From Mesobacillus campisalis (GTDB lineage: Bacteria; Bacillota; Bacilli; Bacillales; Cytobacillaceae): a DNA stretch of 64,000 bases. Below are positions 51,289 through 59,718 of the stretch, piece after piece. Position 1 is the stretch's first letter, and each line of letters opens with the position of its first letter. The DNA lies in the NCBI RefSeq assembly GCF_000986785.1, contig NZ_LAYY01000007.1, positions 124,001-188,000 on the forward strand. The letters run 5' to 3'. Made by a program: the position numbers and the translations under genes. The notes below the pieces were generated by a model. The model was not told the origin of the DNA, ran no database searches, and saw only the letters and a program-made list of their open reading frames with translations.

Positions 51289-51302
51289 GGGGGAGAAAAG
51301 AG

Positions 51303-52370
51303 ATGGCTTCAAGTACATTAATAAACATTCCTGCAGCGAGCCTTGAAAATGAACGGGCACGCTGGAACGCTATTTATAAAGTATTGACAGAACCAAAACC
51401 CGAGATTGTGCCAACACCCAGGCAGGCTATATGGAGGAAGAATAAGTCGGTCCTATGGCATTATCCTGCAGCGGAAAAGAAGTATGAAACCCCTCTTTTC
51501 CTCGTCTATTCGCTCTTAAACAAGCCATATATCCTTGACATTTCCGAAGAGGGAAGCGTTATAGGGAACCTGACCAAAATGGGGTATGATGTGTATATGT
51601 ATGACTGGGGTACACCCGGGCTGGAAGACAGGAACATCACTCTTGATCAATATGTCACCAACTACCTTGAAATGAGTGTCCGCCATGCCTTAAGGCATTC
51701 CCGTGCCGAGGAGATTTCCCTGGTAGGTTATTGTCTTGGAGGAACGATGTCGGCGATTCTCGCCTCCATAACCGACCTTCCGATTAAAAATCTGGTCCTG
51801 GCTGCCGTGCCCCTTGATTACAGCACGTTTATTTTACCTGAAAAATGGGTCAAAGCCATCCAGGATGGGACGCTGGGCTTTGACCAGCTAACAGATGCAT
51901 ATGAAGTAATTCCATCACAATTCTTGTTTGCGGTCTTCATGGCGCTCCAGGGCTTCAATATTGGACCCAATATCAACCTCATTACAAGAGGGCATGATCC
52001 TAAATATGTGGATAAATGGCGCCGGATGGACAAATGGATGAAAGATTCCGTATCATTTTCAGGTGCAGCATTCAAGCAAATGCTCAAAGAGTGGTATAAG
52101 GATAACAAGCTGGTAAAGGGAGAAATGATTATTGGCGGCAAAAGGATGGATTTTGGCAATATAAAATGCAGCCTGCTCGTAATCACATCTACACGTGACG
52201 AGCTCGTTCTCGAAAGCCAAAGCTTGCCGATCATGGATTTGGTTTCCAGTGAAGACAAGACATATGAGCTAGTAGAAGCAGGGCATGTTTCCATCTGCCT
52301 GACAGGACAGTTTGCCTTCGCTGTGGATCCATGGCTGTCATCCCGTTCCAAAGTAATGCAGCCAAATTAA
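51303..52370 (+). CDS. phaC: Class IV polyhydroxyalkanoate synthase PhaC
   Basis: 355 aa alpha/beta-hydrolase-like polymerase. The lipase-box-like GYCLGG carries the catalytic Cys144; the Asp is in ITSTRDELV and the His in EAGHVS. YDVYMYDWGTPG and VDKWRRMDKWMKDSVSFSG are PhaC-specific. It polymerises 3-hydroxyacyl-CoA into storage polyester together with PhaR. Length and the PhaR partner identify class IV. GGGGGAG ribosome site. Confidence 0.94.
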   Translation: MASSTLINIPAASLENERARWNAIYKVLTEPKPEIVPTPRQAIWRKNKSVLWHYPAAEKKYETPLFLVYSLLNKPYILDISEEGSVIGNLTKMGYDVYMYDWGTPGLEDRNITLDQYVTNYLEMSVRHALRHSRAEEISLVGYCLGGTMSAILASITDLPIKNLVLAAVPLDYSTFILPEKWVKAIQDGTLGFDQLTDAYEVIPSQFLFAVFMALQGFNIGPNINLITRGHDPKYVDKWRRMDKWMKDSVSFSGAAFKQMLKEWYKDNKLVKGEMIIGGKRMDFGNIKCSLLVITSTRDELVLESQSLPIMDLVSSEDKTYELVEAGHVSICLTGQFAFAVDPWLSSRSKVMQPN

Positions 52371-52382
52371 TTGATTTGGTAA

Positions 52383-52410
52383 AACCGGAAAGGTCACCCT
52401 TTCCGGTTCT
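52383..52410 (+). terminator. Weak terminator or hairpin after phaC
   Basis: 11-bp stem AACCGGAAAGG (52383-52393) / CCTTTCCGGTT (52398-52408) with a TCAC loop, followed only by CTTATG, so it may stabilise the mRNA end rather than terminate strongly. Confidence 0.6.
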
Positions 52411-52467
52411 TATGTGTCGGCAGGTATGTAAGCAAAATCCATATAGTATTTTCAGGGGGAAGTTTTA

Positions 52468-52977
52468 ATGAGGAAATTAACTCTTTCGGACGGCCAAACT
52501 CTAGAAGTCGCATGCTTGTCCTGTGCGCTGACCAGCGGCCTAGTTGAGCCGGCAGGCGGCGTAATTGTGGAAACGGAGCATTTCCATGCCCACCAGGACG
52601 TGGCCTACCCGATTAAAGGCTTGGTGATTTTAGCATCAAAGCGCCATATTAGGTGCCTGGATGAACTTACTGAAGAGGAATCCCTGGAGTACATTTCATT
52701 GCTGACGAGAATCCGCAGGGCACAGAGAAAAGTTCTGGGCATTGAAAAGGTGTATTACTTTTATAATGAAGATACCACCCATCATTTCCATACATGGATG
52801 GTGCCCCGCTATGATTGGATGGAAAAGTTTGGCCGGTCCGTCGAGTCGGTCCGGCCTGTACTTCTCCATGCCCGGAATAACAGAAATGATGAAAAACATA
52901 AAAAAGACGTATTGGAGGGAATACGGGCCCTGACGGAAGAACTTAATTTTAAAATAAATATAAAACGGGGCCGCTAA
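52468..52977 (+). CDS. HIT (histidine triad) domain protein
   Basis: 169 aa. DTTHHFHTWMVPRY contains the histidine triad (H-x-H-x-x type), with upstream FHAHQDVAYPIKGLVILASKRHI matching the HIT N-terminal strand pattern; C-terminal helix EGIRALTEELNF. Two cysteines (CLSCAL) at residues 16-19 may bind zinc as in other HIT proteins. HIT proteins are nucleotide hydrolases or transferases; substrate unknown. GGGGGAAG ribosome site. Confidence 0.8.
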   Translation: MRKLTLSDGQTLEVACLSCALTSGLVEPAGGVIVETEHFHAHQDVAYPIKGLVILASKRHIRCLDELTEEESLEYISLLTRIRRAQRKVLGIEKVYYFYNEDTTHHFHTWMVPRYDWMEKFGRSVESVRPVLLHARNNRNDEKHKKDVLEGIRALTEELNFKINIKRGR

Positions 52978-53067
52978 GGCTCTTTTTTTCTGCATATTTC
53001 TCTAATGATTATGCTATTAATTCCAGGCAGATAATAGGATAAAGAGTGGAAGGAGAGATGATTACTA

Positions 53068-54588
53068 TTGAGATTAAAGAAAGTTCTCTGCATATTACTC
53101 GTACTGTTCTTTTTCCTATCACTGCACACGTCCTCTAACAGAGCGACCAATGAAATAGAGAAAACGAAAGTAGTCTCTGTGGCTGCACAGCCAGCTGGAA
53201 AGGAAATGAATTCCGAGCTGGAGACCTTATTGGAAAGTGTGAAACAGGATGAAAGGCTAAATGGGAGTGTTGTTGGAATCAGCATCCGGAAAGGAAGCAC
53301 CGGAGAAATCCTTTATTCCAGCTTGGGAGAGACCCGGCTGCATCCTGCTTCGAACCAAAAGCTGCTGACAGCGGCGTCTGCCCTCATGACACTTGGTCCT
53401 GACTATACTTTTTCTACAGAGGTGTGGGCAGACGGGAAGATAAAAAATGGAGTACTTCACGGCAATCTTTATTTGAGAGGCAAGGGAGACCCCACCTTAT
53501 TAAGGGAAGACCTGGTCCAATTTGCACTGGATCTGAAATCCAAAGGCATAGACAGGATTGACGGTGATTTGATAGGGGATGACAGCTGGTTTGACGATGT
53601 CAGGCTTTCGCAGGATCTGAACTGGTCGGATGAGGGCAACTATACCGGCGCGCAGGTTTCTGCATTGACGCTTTCTCCCGATTCCGATTTTGACACCGGC
53701 ACAGTACTAATCGAAACCTTTCCGGGTGAAAAAGCTGGGAAACCGGGCAAGATTAAGGTGACGCCGGCAAATGAATATATAGCTATCCTCAATAAAACAG
53801 TAACCGTTGACGCGGGAGAGCCGAGGAAGCTGTCGGTTGAAAGGGAGCATGGAAATAACAGGATTGTCATCAGCGGAGAAATCCCCATCAAGAGCAAACA
53901 GGAAAACTGGGTTGCAGTATGGGAGCCGGCAGGTTATACGGTAAATGTTTTTAAACTGGCGCTGGAGCAAGCGGGCGTAAGTTTCAGCAAGGATTCCTCA
54001 GAAAAACGAGGTGCCACACCCAAGAAGGCTAAACTTCTCACCTCCAAGGCATCCATGCCTTTAAAAGAAATTCTTATTCCTTTTATGAAACTGAGCAATA
54101 ATGGCCACGGTGAAATCCTGGCGAAGGAAATGGGCAAGGTGGTGCATGGAGCAGGCAGCTGGGAAAAGGGCCTTAAAGTGATGGAGGAATGTGCAAAACT
54201 ACTGGGTATGAATACGGCCTCCATGTTAATACGGGACGGGTCTGGCATGTCCCATAAAAACATGATCCCCGCCAATGAAATATCAAGATTGCTGTACGCC
54301 GTACAATCAGAGGAATGGTTTCCTGCTTTTGAAAAGTCCCTGCCTGTGGCCGGGAGTTCTGGGCGGCTGAAAGGGGGAACACTCCGTTCCCGCCTGACAG
54401 GTGACAATGTTGAAGGAAGGGTGAAGGCAAAGACCGGTTCCATTACTGGCGTGTCGTCGCTTTCAGGCTATGTGACAGCAAAAAGCGGTACCACTTACAT
54501 CTTTTCCATAATGATCAATAATCATTTAAGCCCTTCGGTTAGAGAACTCGAAGACAAGATTGTCACCATTTTGGCTGAAAACGGTTAG
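53068..54588 (+). CDS. D-alanyl-D-alanine carboxypeptidase/endopeptidase (class C PBP, S13 family)
   Basis: 506 aa. N-terminal signal/anchor (VLCILLVLFFFLSLH). Active site motifs: S95-x-x-K98 in HPASNQKLL, SNN (KLSNNGHGE, an S-x-N motif) and KTGSITG. The long insert between SxxK and SxN, including GDLIGDDSWFDD and SALTLSPDSDFD, is typical of PBP4/DacB-type enzymes such as B. subtilis DacC. It trims peptidoglycan stem peptides outside the membrane. TTG start at 53068 with AAGGAG about 13 bases upstream. Confidence 0.9.
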   Translation: MRLKKVLCILLVLFFFLSLHTSSNRATNEIEKTKVVSVAAQPAGKEMNSELETLLESVKQDERLNGSVVGISIRKGSTGEILYSSLGETRLHPASNQKLLTAASALMTLGPDYTFSTEVWADGKIKNGVLHGNLYLRGKGDPTLLREDLVQFALDLKSKGIDRIDGDLIGDDSWFDDVRLSQDLNWSDEGNYTGAQVSALTLSPDSDFDTGTVLIETFPGEKAGKPGKIKVTPANEYIAILNKTVTVDAGEPRKLSVEREHGNNRIVISGEIPIKSKQENWVAVWEPAGYTVNVFKLALEQAGVSFSKDSSEKRGATPKKAKLLTSKASMPLKEILIPFMKLSNNGHGEILAKEMGKVVHGAGSWEKGLKVMEECAKLLGMNTASMLIRDGSGMSHKNMIPANEISRLLYAVQSEEWFPAFEKSLPVAGSSGRLKGGTLRSRLTGDNVEGRVKAKTGSITGVSSLSGYVTAKSGTTYIFSIMINNHLSPSVRELEDKIVTILAENG

Positions 54589-54603
54589 CCATGGATACTG
54601 ATT

Positions 54604-54634
54604 AAAAGCACCCAAGAAACTTGGGGGCTTTTAA
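54604..54634 (+). terminator. Intrinsic terminator after the D,D-carboxypeptidase gene
   Basis: Stem AAAAGC-a-CCCAAG / CTTGGG-gg-GCTTTT with an AAA loop, followed by TTTTAAT. Confidence 0.75.
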
Positions 54635-54819
54635 TACTCCTAGAGGCGTGCAGTGTTGGATTGCACTTTTCCCTCGGTTTAAGCAAAGAGGAACAGGTAA
54701 AGAATTAAACATAGCCTATCTCCAATCCTATTCAAGAATAATAGTTTTTGGTAAAATTAGGATAGAAGATTCATAGAATACGGCAACCAGGACGAATGCA
54801 CGAAAAGGAGGGAGACAAA

Positions 54820-55725
54820 ATGCCGAGTTTTAGCAGTTATCTTTTTAGAAAGGGAATAAAAATTGGGGTAAAGAGGTTAGGAGATCTGAAGCAGGTGGAC
54901 ATCGGTGAGCGGCGACGAAAAATGGATGCACTTGCACTTAGGTGGTCGAAGCTTCCGAAAAACACTGAGGTTAAACAAACCGAGATTGAAGGACTGTATG
55001 CAGAGTGGATTTCCAATAATAAGTCCGTGGATAACAAGGTTATTCTCTATTTGCACGGAGGCGCTTATGGGTATTGCTCTGCAAACACGCATCGTTCGCT
55101 TGCCGCTAGAATCATGAAGGAAGCCGGTGTCAAGGTGCTTCTCCCAGAGTATCGGCTTGCGCCGGAAAATCCGTATCCTGCAGCGCTGGAGGACGCTCTG
55201 TGCATCTATCGCTGGCTCTTAAGGCAAGGTTACGATCCCGGCAACATTTTTTTAGCCGGGGATTCGGCAGGAGGAGGCTTAAGTGTTGCTGCCGCCTTGT
55301 ATTTGAGGGACCATGAAGAGCCGCTGCCTGCGGCAGTCATTTGCCTGTCTCCATGGGTGGATTTGACGAGCGGCGGTGAAAGCTACACCAAAAATCAACC
55401 CATTGACCCTTACTTAACGACAGACGGAGCAAGAGCAACTGCACTTGCTTATGCTGGAGAGGAAAGACTTGACCACCCGTACATTTCTCCGGTGTTTGCC
55501 GATTTTACCGGGTTTCCGCCTTTGTTTATCCAGGTTGGCAGTATTGAGATCCTGTTAAGCGATGCCGAACAGCTTGCTGAAAAAGCACGGAAGGCAGGTG
55601 TACAGGTGGACATAAAAGTCTGGCAAGGGATGTGGCATGTATGGCAGGCTAGCGGCCGTCTCCGTGAAGCGAAACTGGCCATCAGAGAAATCGGCGAATA
55701 TATAAAAGAGATAGACCATAGGTAA
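54820..55725 (+). CDS. Alpha/beta hydrolase, hormone-sensitive lipase (HSL) type esterase
   Basis: 301 aa. LYLHGGAYGYCSANTHR is the oxyanion-hole HGGG-like motif (HGGA), YRLAPENPYPAALEDAL is typical HSL, GDSAGGGLSVAAALYL holds the nucleophile Ser, DPYLTTDG precedes the acid region and WQGMWHVWQ has the His. Likely a carboxylesterase for short acyl esters. Start at ATG 54820 with AGGAGGG 7 bases upstream; ATG 54796 has no site. Confidence 0.9.
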   Translation: MPSFSSYLFRKGIKIGVKRLGDLKQVDIGERRRKMDALALRWSKLPKNTEVKQTEIEGLYAEWISNNKSVDNKVILYLHGGAYGYCSANTHRSLAARIMKEAGVKVLLPEYRLAPENPYPAALEDALCIYRWLLRQGYDPGNIFLAGDSAGGGLSVAAALYLRDHEEPLPAAVICLSPWVDLTSGGESYTKNQPIDPYLTTDGARATALAYAGEERLDHPYISPVFADFTGFPPLFIQVGSIEILLSDAEQLAEKARKAGVQVDIKVWQGMWHVWQASGRLREAKLAIREIGEYIKEIDHR

Positions 55726-55745
55726 ACGTTTGTTTCCTGCAGCTT

Positions 55746-55818
55746 AATATGCCGCTTTCCGTTTTTGTGAAGACGAAATAAGTCTTGGTTTTACGGTTTA
55801 TTATGGAAACGGCATATT
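55746..55818. repeat. Large imperfect inverted repeat with nested hairpin
   Basis: AATATGCCGCTTTCC (55746-55760) pairs with GGAAACGGCATATT (55805-55818) apart from one missing base. The 44-bp interior contains a smaller stem AAGAC (55770-55774) / GTCTT (55782-55786). It lies after the HSL esterase gene and could be its terminator region, a small mobile-element relic or a structured RNA. Confidence 0.6.
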
Positions 55819-55820
55819 GA

Positions 55821-55854
55821 AGCGGCTCCACCCGATATATATGATGGAGCCGCT
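55821..55854. terminator. Hairpin at the end of the DPBB/DUF3889 gene
   Basis: Perfect 10-bp stem AGCGGCTCCA (55821-55830) / TGGAGCCGCT (55845-55854), 3 bp from the stop of the minus-strand gene. It has no clear U-run on either side, so termination strength is unclear. Confidence 0.5.
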
Positions 55855-55857
55855 CAT

Positions 55858-56517
55858 CTATCTTTCCTTGATATCAAATGAAATTAAGCGGCCATTTGCC
55901 GGATTATAAACGACGTTACCCTGAACCCTTATTCTTTCCTGGGGGGATTGCAGGGTGAATTCATAGGTTCGCCTTGTTTGGGTTGGAGAAATTTCTGTTG
56001 TTCCTATTAATTTATAGTCGACCACATTATAGCCAGGATAGGCAGCTTGAGTTACTTCCAACAAATATTTCCCCCATTCCTCAGGCTCAACCTGTGGAGA
56101 AGTTAGGATTTCAATGTCGATGACACCCTGGTTTGGATTGGCTCCCAGCGCCGCAAATGCCCGGCGGTGGAGATTGATTCTGTTGGTGGGGTAGCCTTGG
56201 ACCCGGTCAACAACTTTTACCAGAATTTCTCTCGGGCTTTGCGAAGAAATATTCCTGATTTCAAGCATTTGGCCGCACCGATAAGGAGTGTTTGTTCCTA
56301 CGGCTGCTGTCATATATTCATTATCGGACCAGGGAATGCCGCACTGAGTGACTGTTCCTCCTTCGGTCCAGGTGGCCTGGCCCCTGATTGGCTGCTGCCG
56401 GGCATAATAAGCCGGATAGCCACGATAATAATGCTCACGAAAAGGCTGTTGTCCATATGGCGCGCTCTGATAATAGTAACCATTTACAGTAGGCAGATAG
56501 GCATAATGAGGGTACAT
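55858..56517 (-). CDS. DPBB (RlpA-like) domain plus DUF3889 protein
   Basis: 219 aa from ATG 56517 (GGGAGG 5 bases upstream). The first ~45 residues are tyrosine/proline rich (MYPHYAYLPTVNGYYYQSAP). Next a double-psi beta-barrel-like domain: GQATWTEGGTVTQCGIPWSD, MTAAVGTNTPYRCGQMLEI, VKVVDRVQGYPTNRINLHRRAF. The C-terminal ~65 residues (YPGYNVVDYKLIGTTEISPTQTRR...) are DUF3889. No signal peptide, although the DPBB family acts on cell walls; such Tyr-rich starts are common in spore-surface proteins, so a coat role is possible. Confidence 0.72.
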   Translation of the reverse strand: MYPHYAYLPTVNGYYYQSAPYGQQPFREHYYRGYPAYYARQQPIRGQATWTEGGTVTQCGIPWSDNEYMTAAVGTNTPYRCGQMLEIRNISSQSPREILVKVVDRVQGYPTNRINLHRRAFAALGANPNQGVIDIEILTSPQVEPEEWGKYLLEVTQAAYPGYNVVDYKLIGTTEISPTQTRRTYEFTLQSPQERIRVQGNVVYNPANGRLISFDIKER

Positions 56518-56645
56518 GTTTTTCCTCCCGGTAAAAAGGCTTTTTAATACCGTATGTAACCCCAGGGTTGACCGGTGACTGAGGGGAGACACTCCTTTTG
56601 AAGGTTCCCCAACATGATAATCCCTTTAGCCAAGCCAAGTCTGCG

Positions 56646-58319
56646 TTAAATTTCGATTATAATCGGAAGAATCATCGGCCTTCTTTTTGTCTGCCTGAAC
56701 AGATACTGGCCGACTGACTTTTTGATGTTTTGTTTCATCACATTCCACTGCCGTTCTCCATGAAGATCATTGACCGCTTTCGTTGCCAGGGAATTAACCT
56801 CTTTTAACAGTTCCTCTGAATTTCTTGCATACACAAAACCTCTGGATATTGTATCTGGGCCCGAAACGATTTTGCGGTCTGATTTGCTGATGGTTACCAC
56901 AATCACAAGCATTCCATCCTCAGACAGCTGTTTTCGGTCCCGGAGAACGATGTCGCCCACATCGCCAACCCCTATTCCATCCACATACGTATCTCCATTT
57001 GGGATCGAACGGGTCTGGCGGGCTGCACCGTGTTCTATGTCAACCACATCACCATTTTTAATAATAAAAGTGTTTCCCTGCTCAACACCGACCGATTCGG
57101 CCAGTAGGCGGTGATGATGCAGCATCCGGTATTCCCCATGAATTGGCACAAAATAGGTTGGCTGCATCAAGGTGAGCATCAGCTTAAGGTCTTCCTGGTA
57201 TCCGTGCCCCGATACATGCATTCCGGTAGAACTGCCGGACCCGTAAATCACATTGGCACCCAATTTAAACAGATTATCAATGATTTTTGAAACTCCCTTT
57301 TCATTTCCAGGGATGGGTGAAGCAGCCAAAATTACGGTATCACCCGGATAGATGGACGCATCCCGGTAGTTTCCCGTCGCCAGGCGGGCGAGCGCTGCCA
57401 TCGGTTCGCCCTGGCTCCCGGTACATAAAATGGCGACTCTTTCAGGAGTGAAATCCTCAATCTGTTTGGCATCAATCAGCATGCCATCGGGAATATCCAC
57501 ATATCCTCTTTCCATTGCAACCTGGACTACATTCACCATGCTGCGACCCAGCAAGGCAAGTTTCCTGTTCGTTTTGATCGCCGATGCGACAACTTGTTGT
57601 ACCCGGCTTACATTGGAAGCGAAGGTTGATACAAATACCTTACCCGTCGCTTTCATAAATGCTTCATCCATATGGCTGCCAACCATTTGCTCGGACGGAG
57701 TAAGCCCTTTGCGTTCGGCGTTGGTGCTCTCGGACACAAGCAGCAGGACACCTTGCCGGCCAATTTCCGCCATTTTATGTATATCGGTTTTTTGATTATT
57801 GGCTGGTGTAAGGTCAAATTTAAAATCCCCAGTATGAACGACATTTCCTTCGGGTGTATGAAACACAATCCCGAGGCAGTCAGGGATGCTGTGGCTAACC
57901 CTGAAAAAAGAGACCCCAATCTGGCCAAGCTCCAGCTTTGATTCCGAATCAATGGTCACAAGCTCGGAATCCCCCATGAGATGATGTTCGTTCAATTTCA
58001 GTTCAACTAGTCCAAAGGTAAAATGGGTCGCGTACACAGGAACTTCGAATTTCTTTAGGAAATAGGAAATGGCCCCAATATGATCCTCGTGCCCGTGGGT
58101 CAGAATTAGACCCCTGATTTTTTCCTTGTTCTCCTCTAGATAAGTAAAATCAGGAATAATCAGGTCAATGCCTAGCAAGCTCTCATCGGGAAACTTGCCT
58201 CCCGCGTCAACCACGATAATATCGTCGGCATACTGAAGGGCATACATATTTTTACCTATTTCATTAATGCCTCCCAAGGCGAAAAAAGACAGTGCATTAT
58301 TGTTTGTGCTCAAGGTCAA
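56646..58319 (-). CDS. Ribonuclease J family protein
   Basis: 557 aa. Metallo-beta-lactamase/beta-CASP: LTHGHEDHIGAI (residues 74-85, metal ligands intact), ALGGINEIGKNMY, FRVSHSIPDCLGIVFHT, VVHTGDFKFDLTPA, ILCTGSQGEPMAALARLATG, HVSGHGYQEDLKLML, PIHGEYRMLHHH and the C-terminal RRPMILPIIIEI of RNase J. RNase J enzymes have 5'-3' exo- and endonuclease activity on RNA. It differs from my recollection of both B. subtilis RnjA and RnjB at many positions, so it may be a third paralogue. Neighbours give no hint. A beta-CASP nuclease of this length is otherwise standard. Confidence 0.85.
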   Translation of the reverse strand: MTLSTNNNALSFFALGGINEIGKNMYALQYADDIIVVDAGGKFPDESLLGIDLIIPDFTYLEENKEKIRGLILTHGHEDHIGAISYFLKKFEVPVYATHFTFGLVELKLNEHHLMGDSELVTIDSESKLELGQIGVSFFRVSHSIPDCLGIVFHTPEGNVVHTGDFKFDLTPANNQKTDIHKMAEIGRQGVLLLVSESTNAERKGLTPSEQMVGSHMDEAFMKATGKVFVSTFASNVSRVQQVVASAIKTNRKLALLGRSMVNVVQVAMERGYVDIPDGMLIDAKQIEDFTPERVAILCTGSQGEPMAALARLATGNYRDASIYPGDTVILAASPIPGNEKGVSKIIDNLFKLGANVIYGSGSSTGMHVSGHGYQEDLKLMLTLMQPTYFVPIHGEYRMLHHHRLLAESVGVEQGNTFIIKNGDVVDIEHGAARQTRSIPNGDTYVDGIGVGDVGDIVLRDRKQLSEDGMLVIVVTISKSDRKIVSGPDTISRGFVYARNSEELLKEVNSLATKAVNDLHGERQWNVMKQNIKKSVGQYLFRQTKRRPMILPIIIEI

Positions 58320-58440
58320 ATCCTCCCAATCACTATGATTTTCTTATTATCCCCGTTTTTGTTTCCTTTATTTTAGTGAATTTCCAGTCGTTTAAGGTGT
58401 TAAACCAATAAAAAATGATTAAGAATATTTTAATTACAAG

Positions 58441-58470
58441 TTGACAGGTAGGAATAATGGGTATTATAAT
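58441..58470 (+). promoter_or_regulatory. Promoter of the TauE/SafE gene
   Basis: TTGACA (58441-58446) and TATAAT (58465-58470), both perfect consensus hexamers, 18-bp spacer. Transcription should start near 58477, so the leader before the terminator hairpin is only about 40 nt. Confidence 0.82.
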
Positions 58471-58499
58471 CTCCTTAATAAAAGAAAATAAAGAGGCAC

Positions 58500-58552
58500 G
58501 CTGATCGGAACACCGAAGGCATAACCCTTATCCAGAGGGTTATGCCTTTTTA
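58500..58552 (+). promoter_or_regulatory. Sulfur-gene leader element A: conserved 21-nt box plus terminator hairpin
   Basis: GCTGATCGGAACACCGAAGGC (58500-58520) forms a mini-hairpin TCGG-AACA-CCGA, then a perfect 11-bp terminator AGGCATAACCC (58517-58527) / GGGTTATGCCT (58537-58547) with a T-run. It sits between a consensus promoter and the exporter start at 58583, so it must be read through for expression. The same box with a different loop recurs at 60350, before the sulfate transporter. It matches neither the S-box nor a T-box pattern. Confidence 0.75.
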
Positions 58553-58582
58553 TTTGCCAACTTAATTTAAAATGGGGTGTAA

Positions 58583-59476
58583 ATGGTGAAAAAGTTAATT
58601 GTATTTGCTTTTATTGGGTTCCTTGCCCAATTAATAGATGGGGGATTGGGAATGGGGTATGGTGTCACATCCTCATCACTGCTGCTCGCTTTCAGTATTG
58701 CCCCGGCAGTTGCTTCTGCTTCCGTACATTTATCAGAGGTTGTGACGACCGCGGCCTCGGGCATTTCCCATATCAAGTTTGGAAATGTGGATAAACAAAC
58801 AGTCTACAGGCTGGTGATTCCCGGCTCGATTGGTGCCTTTTTAGGAGCTACTTTCTTGAGCAATCTGCCTGGGGACTTGGCTAGACCTTATATCTCTTTA
58901 TTTCTTCTTTTCCTTGGTGTCTATGTTCTGATAAGGTTCTTGTTCAACTTCCGCCCGTCCGAAGAAAAAAAGAACATTTCCCTCAGCCGGAAGCAGTCCA
59001 TTCCCTTGGGGCTTATCGCCGGTTTTGCTGATGCAACCGGAGGGGGAGGCTGGGGGCCAATTGCTACCCCTGTGCTTTTATCAAAAAAAGGAATGAGCGC
59101 CAGAAAGGTAGTTGGAACTGTGGATACAAGCGAGTTTGCCATCGCCGTTTCCGCAACAATCGGTTTTCTTATCTCCCTCGGTTGGGCCCAGGTCAATTGG
59201 TTTTGGGTGGCAGCTCTGATGATTGGCGGTGTCATTGCGGCTCCAATCGCAGCCTGGATGGTTCAGAAAGTCCATGCACAATTAATGGGGGTCCTTGTTG
59301 GCGGTTTCATCATTTTAGTTAACTCCAGGACGATGGCCCACACCTGGATTGAAGATGCAAGTATCCATCCGTATGTTTATGCCGGGTTGGCATTGCTCTG
59401 GCTTGTTTCAATCCTTTATACGATATCCAGGATCAGCAGCTATAAAAAGATGGAAACAGCAGAAGTTCATTCATAA
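58583..59476 (+). CDS. TauE/SafE family sulfite/organosulfur exporter
   Basis: 297 aa, about eight helices. FIGFLAQLIDGGLGMGYGVTSSSLLLAFSI at the N-terminus and the repeat-related GLIAGFADATGGGGWGPIATPVLLS in the second half are TauE/SafE signatures. Members move sulfite, sulfoacetate or related anions across the membrane. GGGGTG ribosome site and ATG 58583. It is controlled through leader element A and lies next to the Rrf2-sulfate transporter cluster, which supports a sulfur role; B. subtilis YrkJ-type proteins are comparable. Confidence 0.88.
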   Translation: MVKKLIVFAFIGFLAQLIDGGLGMGYGVTSSSLLLAFSIAPAVASASVHLSEVVTTAASGISHIKFGNVDKQTVYRLVIPGSIGAFLGATFLSNLPGDLARPYISLFLLFLGVYVLIRFLFNFRPSEEKKNISLSRKQSIPLGLIAGFADATGGGGWGPIATPVLLSKKGMSARKVVGTVDTSEFAIAVSATIGFLISLGWAQVNWFWVAALMIGGVIAAPIAAWMVQKVHAQLMGVLVGGFIILVNSRTMAHTWIEDASIHPYVYAGLALLWLVSILYTISRISSYKKMETAEVHS

Positions 59477-59676
59477 TTTAAAGGAAGGCATGGCCTTTGT
59501 GTATCTGTTCCTAATGGAAAGAGATTAATGAGAGAGCTTAATATAAATGCATGGATAAATGCCTGGAATTTTTATTTTTTAATGTACATTTTTGATGTGT
59601 TAGACATATTTTGAAAAAGAAAATAGCGTATTTGGGGAAGGGCCCGATCAAAACTGGGCTTAATTTTATAAATAAA

Positions 59677-59697
59677 TGTTGACCAGAATGCTCAACA
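59677..59697 (+). promoter_or_regulatory. Palindrome immediately upstream of the Rrf2 gene
   Basis: TGTTGA (59677-59682), 9 bp, TCAACA (59692-59697): perfect 6-bp arms, 21 bp below the start codon. It is a plausible autoregulatory Rrf2 operator. Confidence 0.5.
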
Positions 59698-59718
59698 ATG
59701 AAAAAGGGGAGGCCGCTT

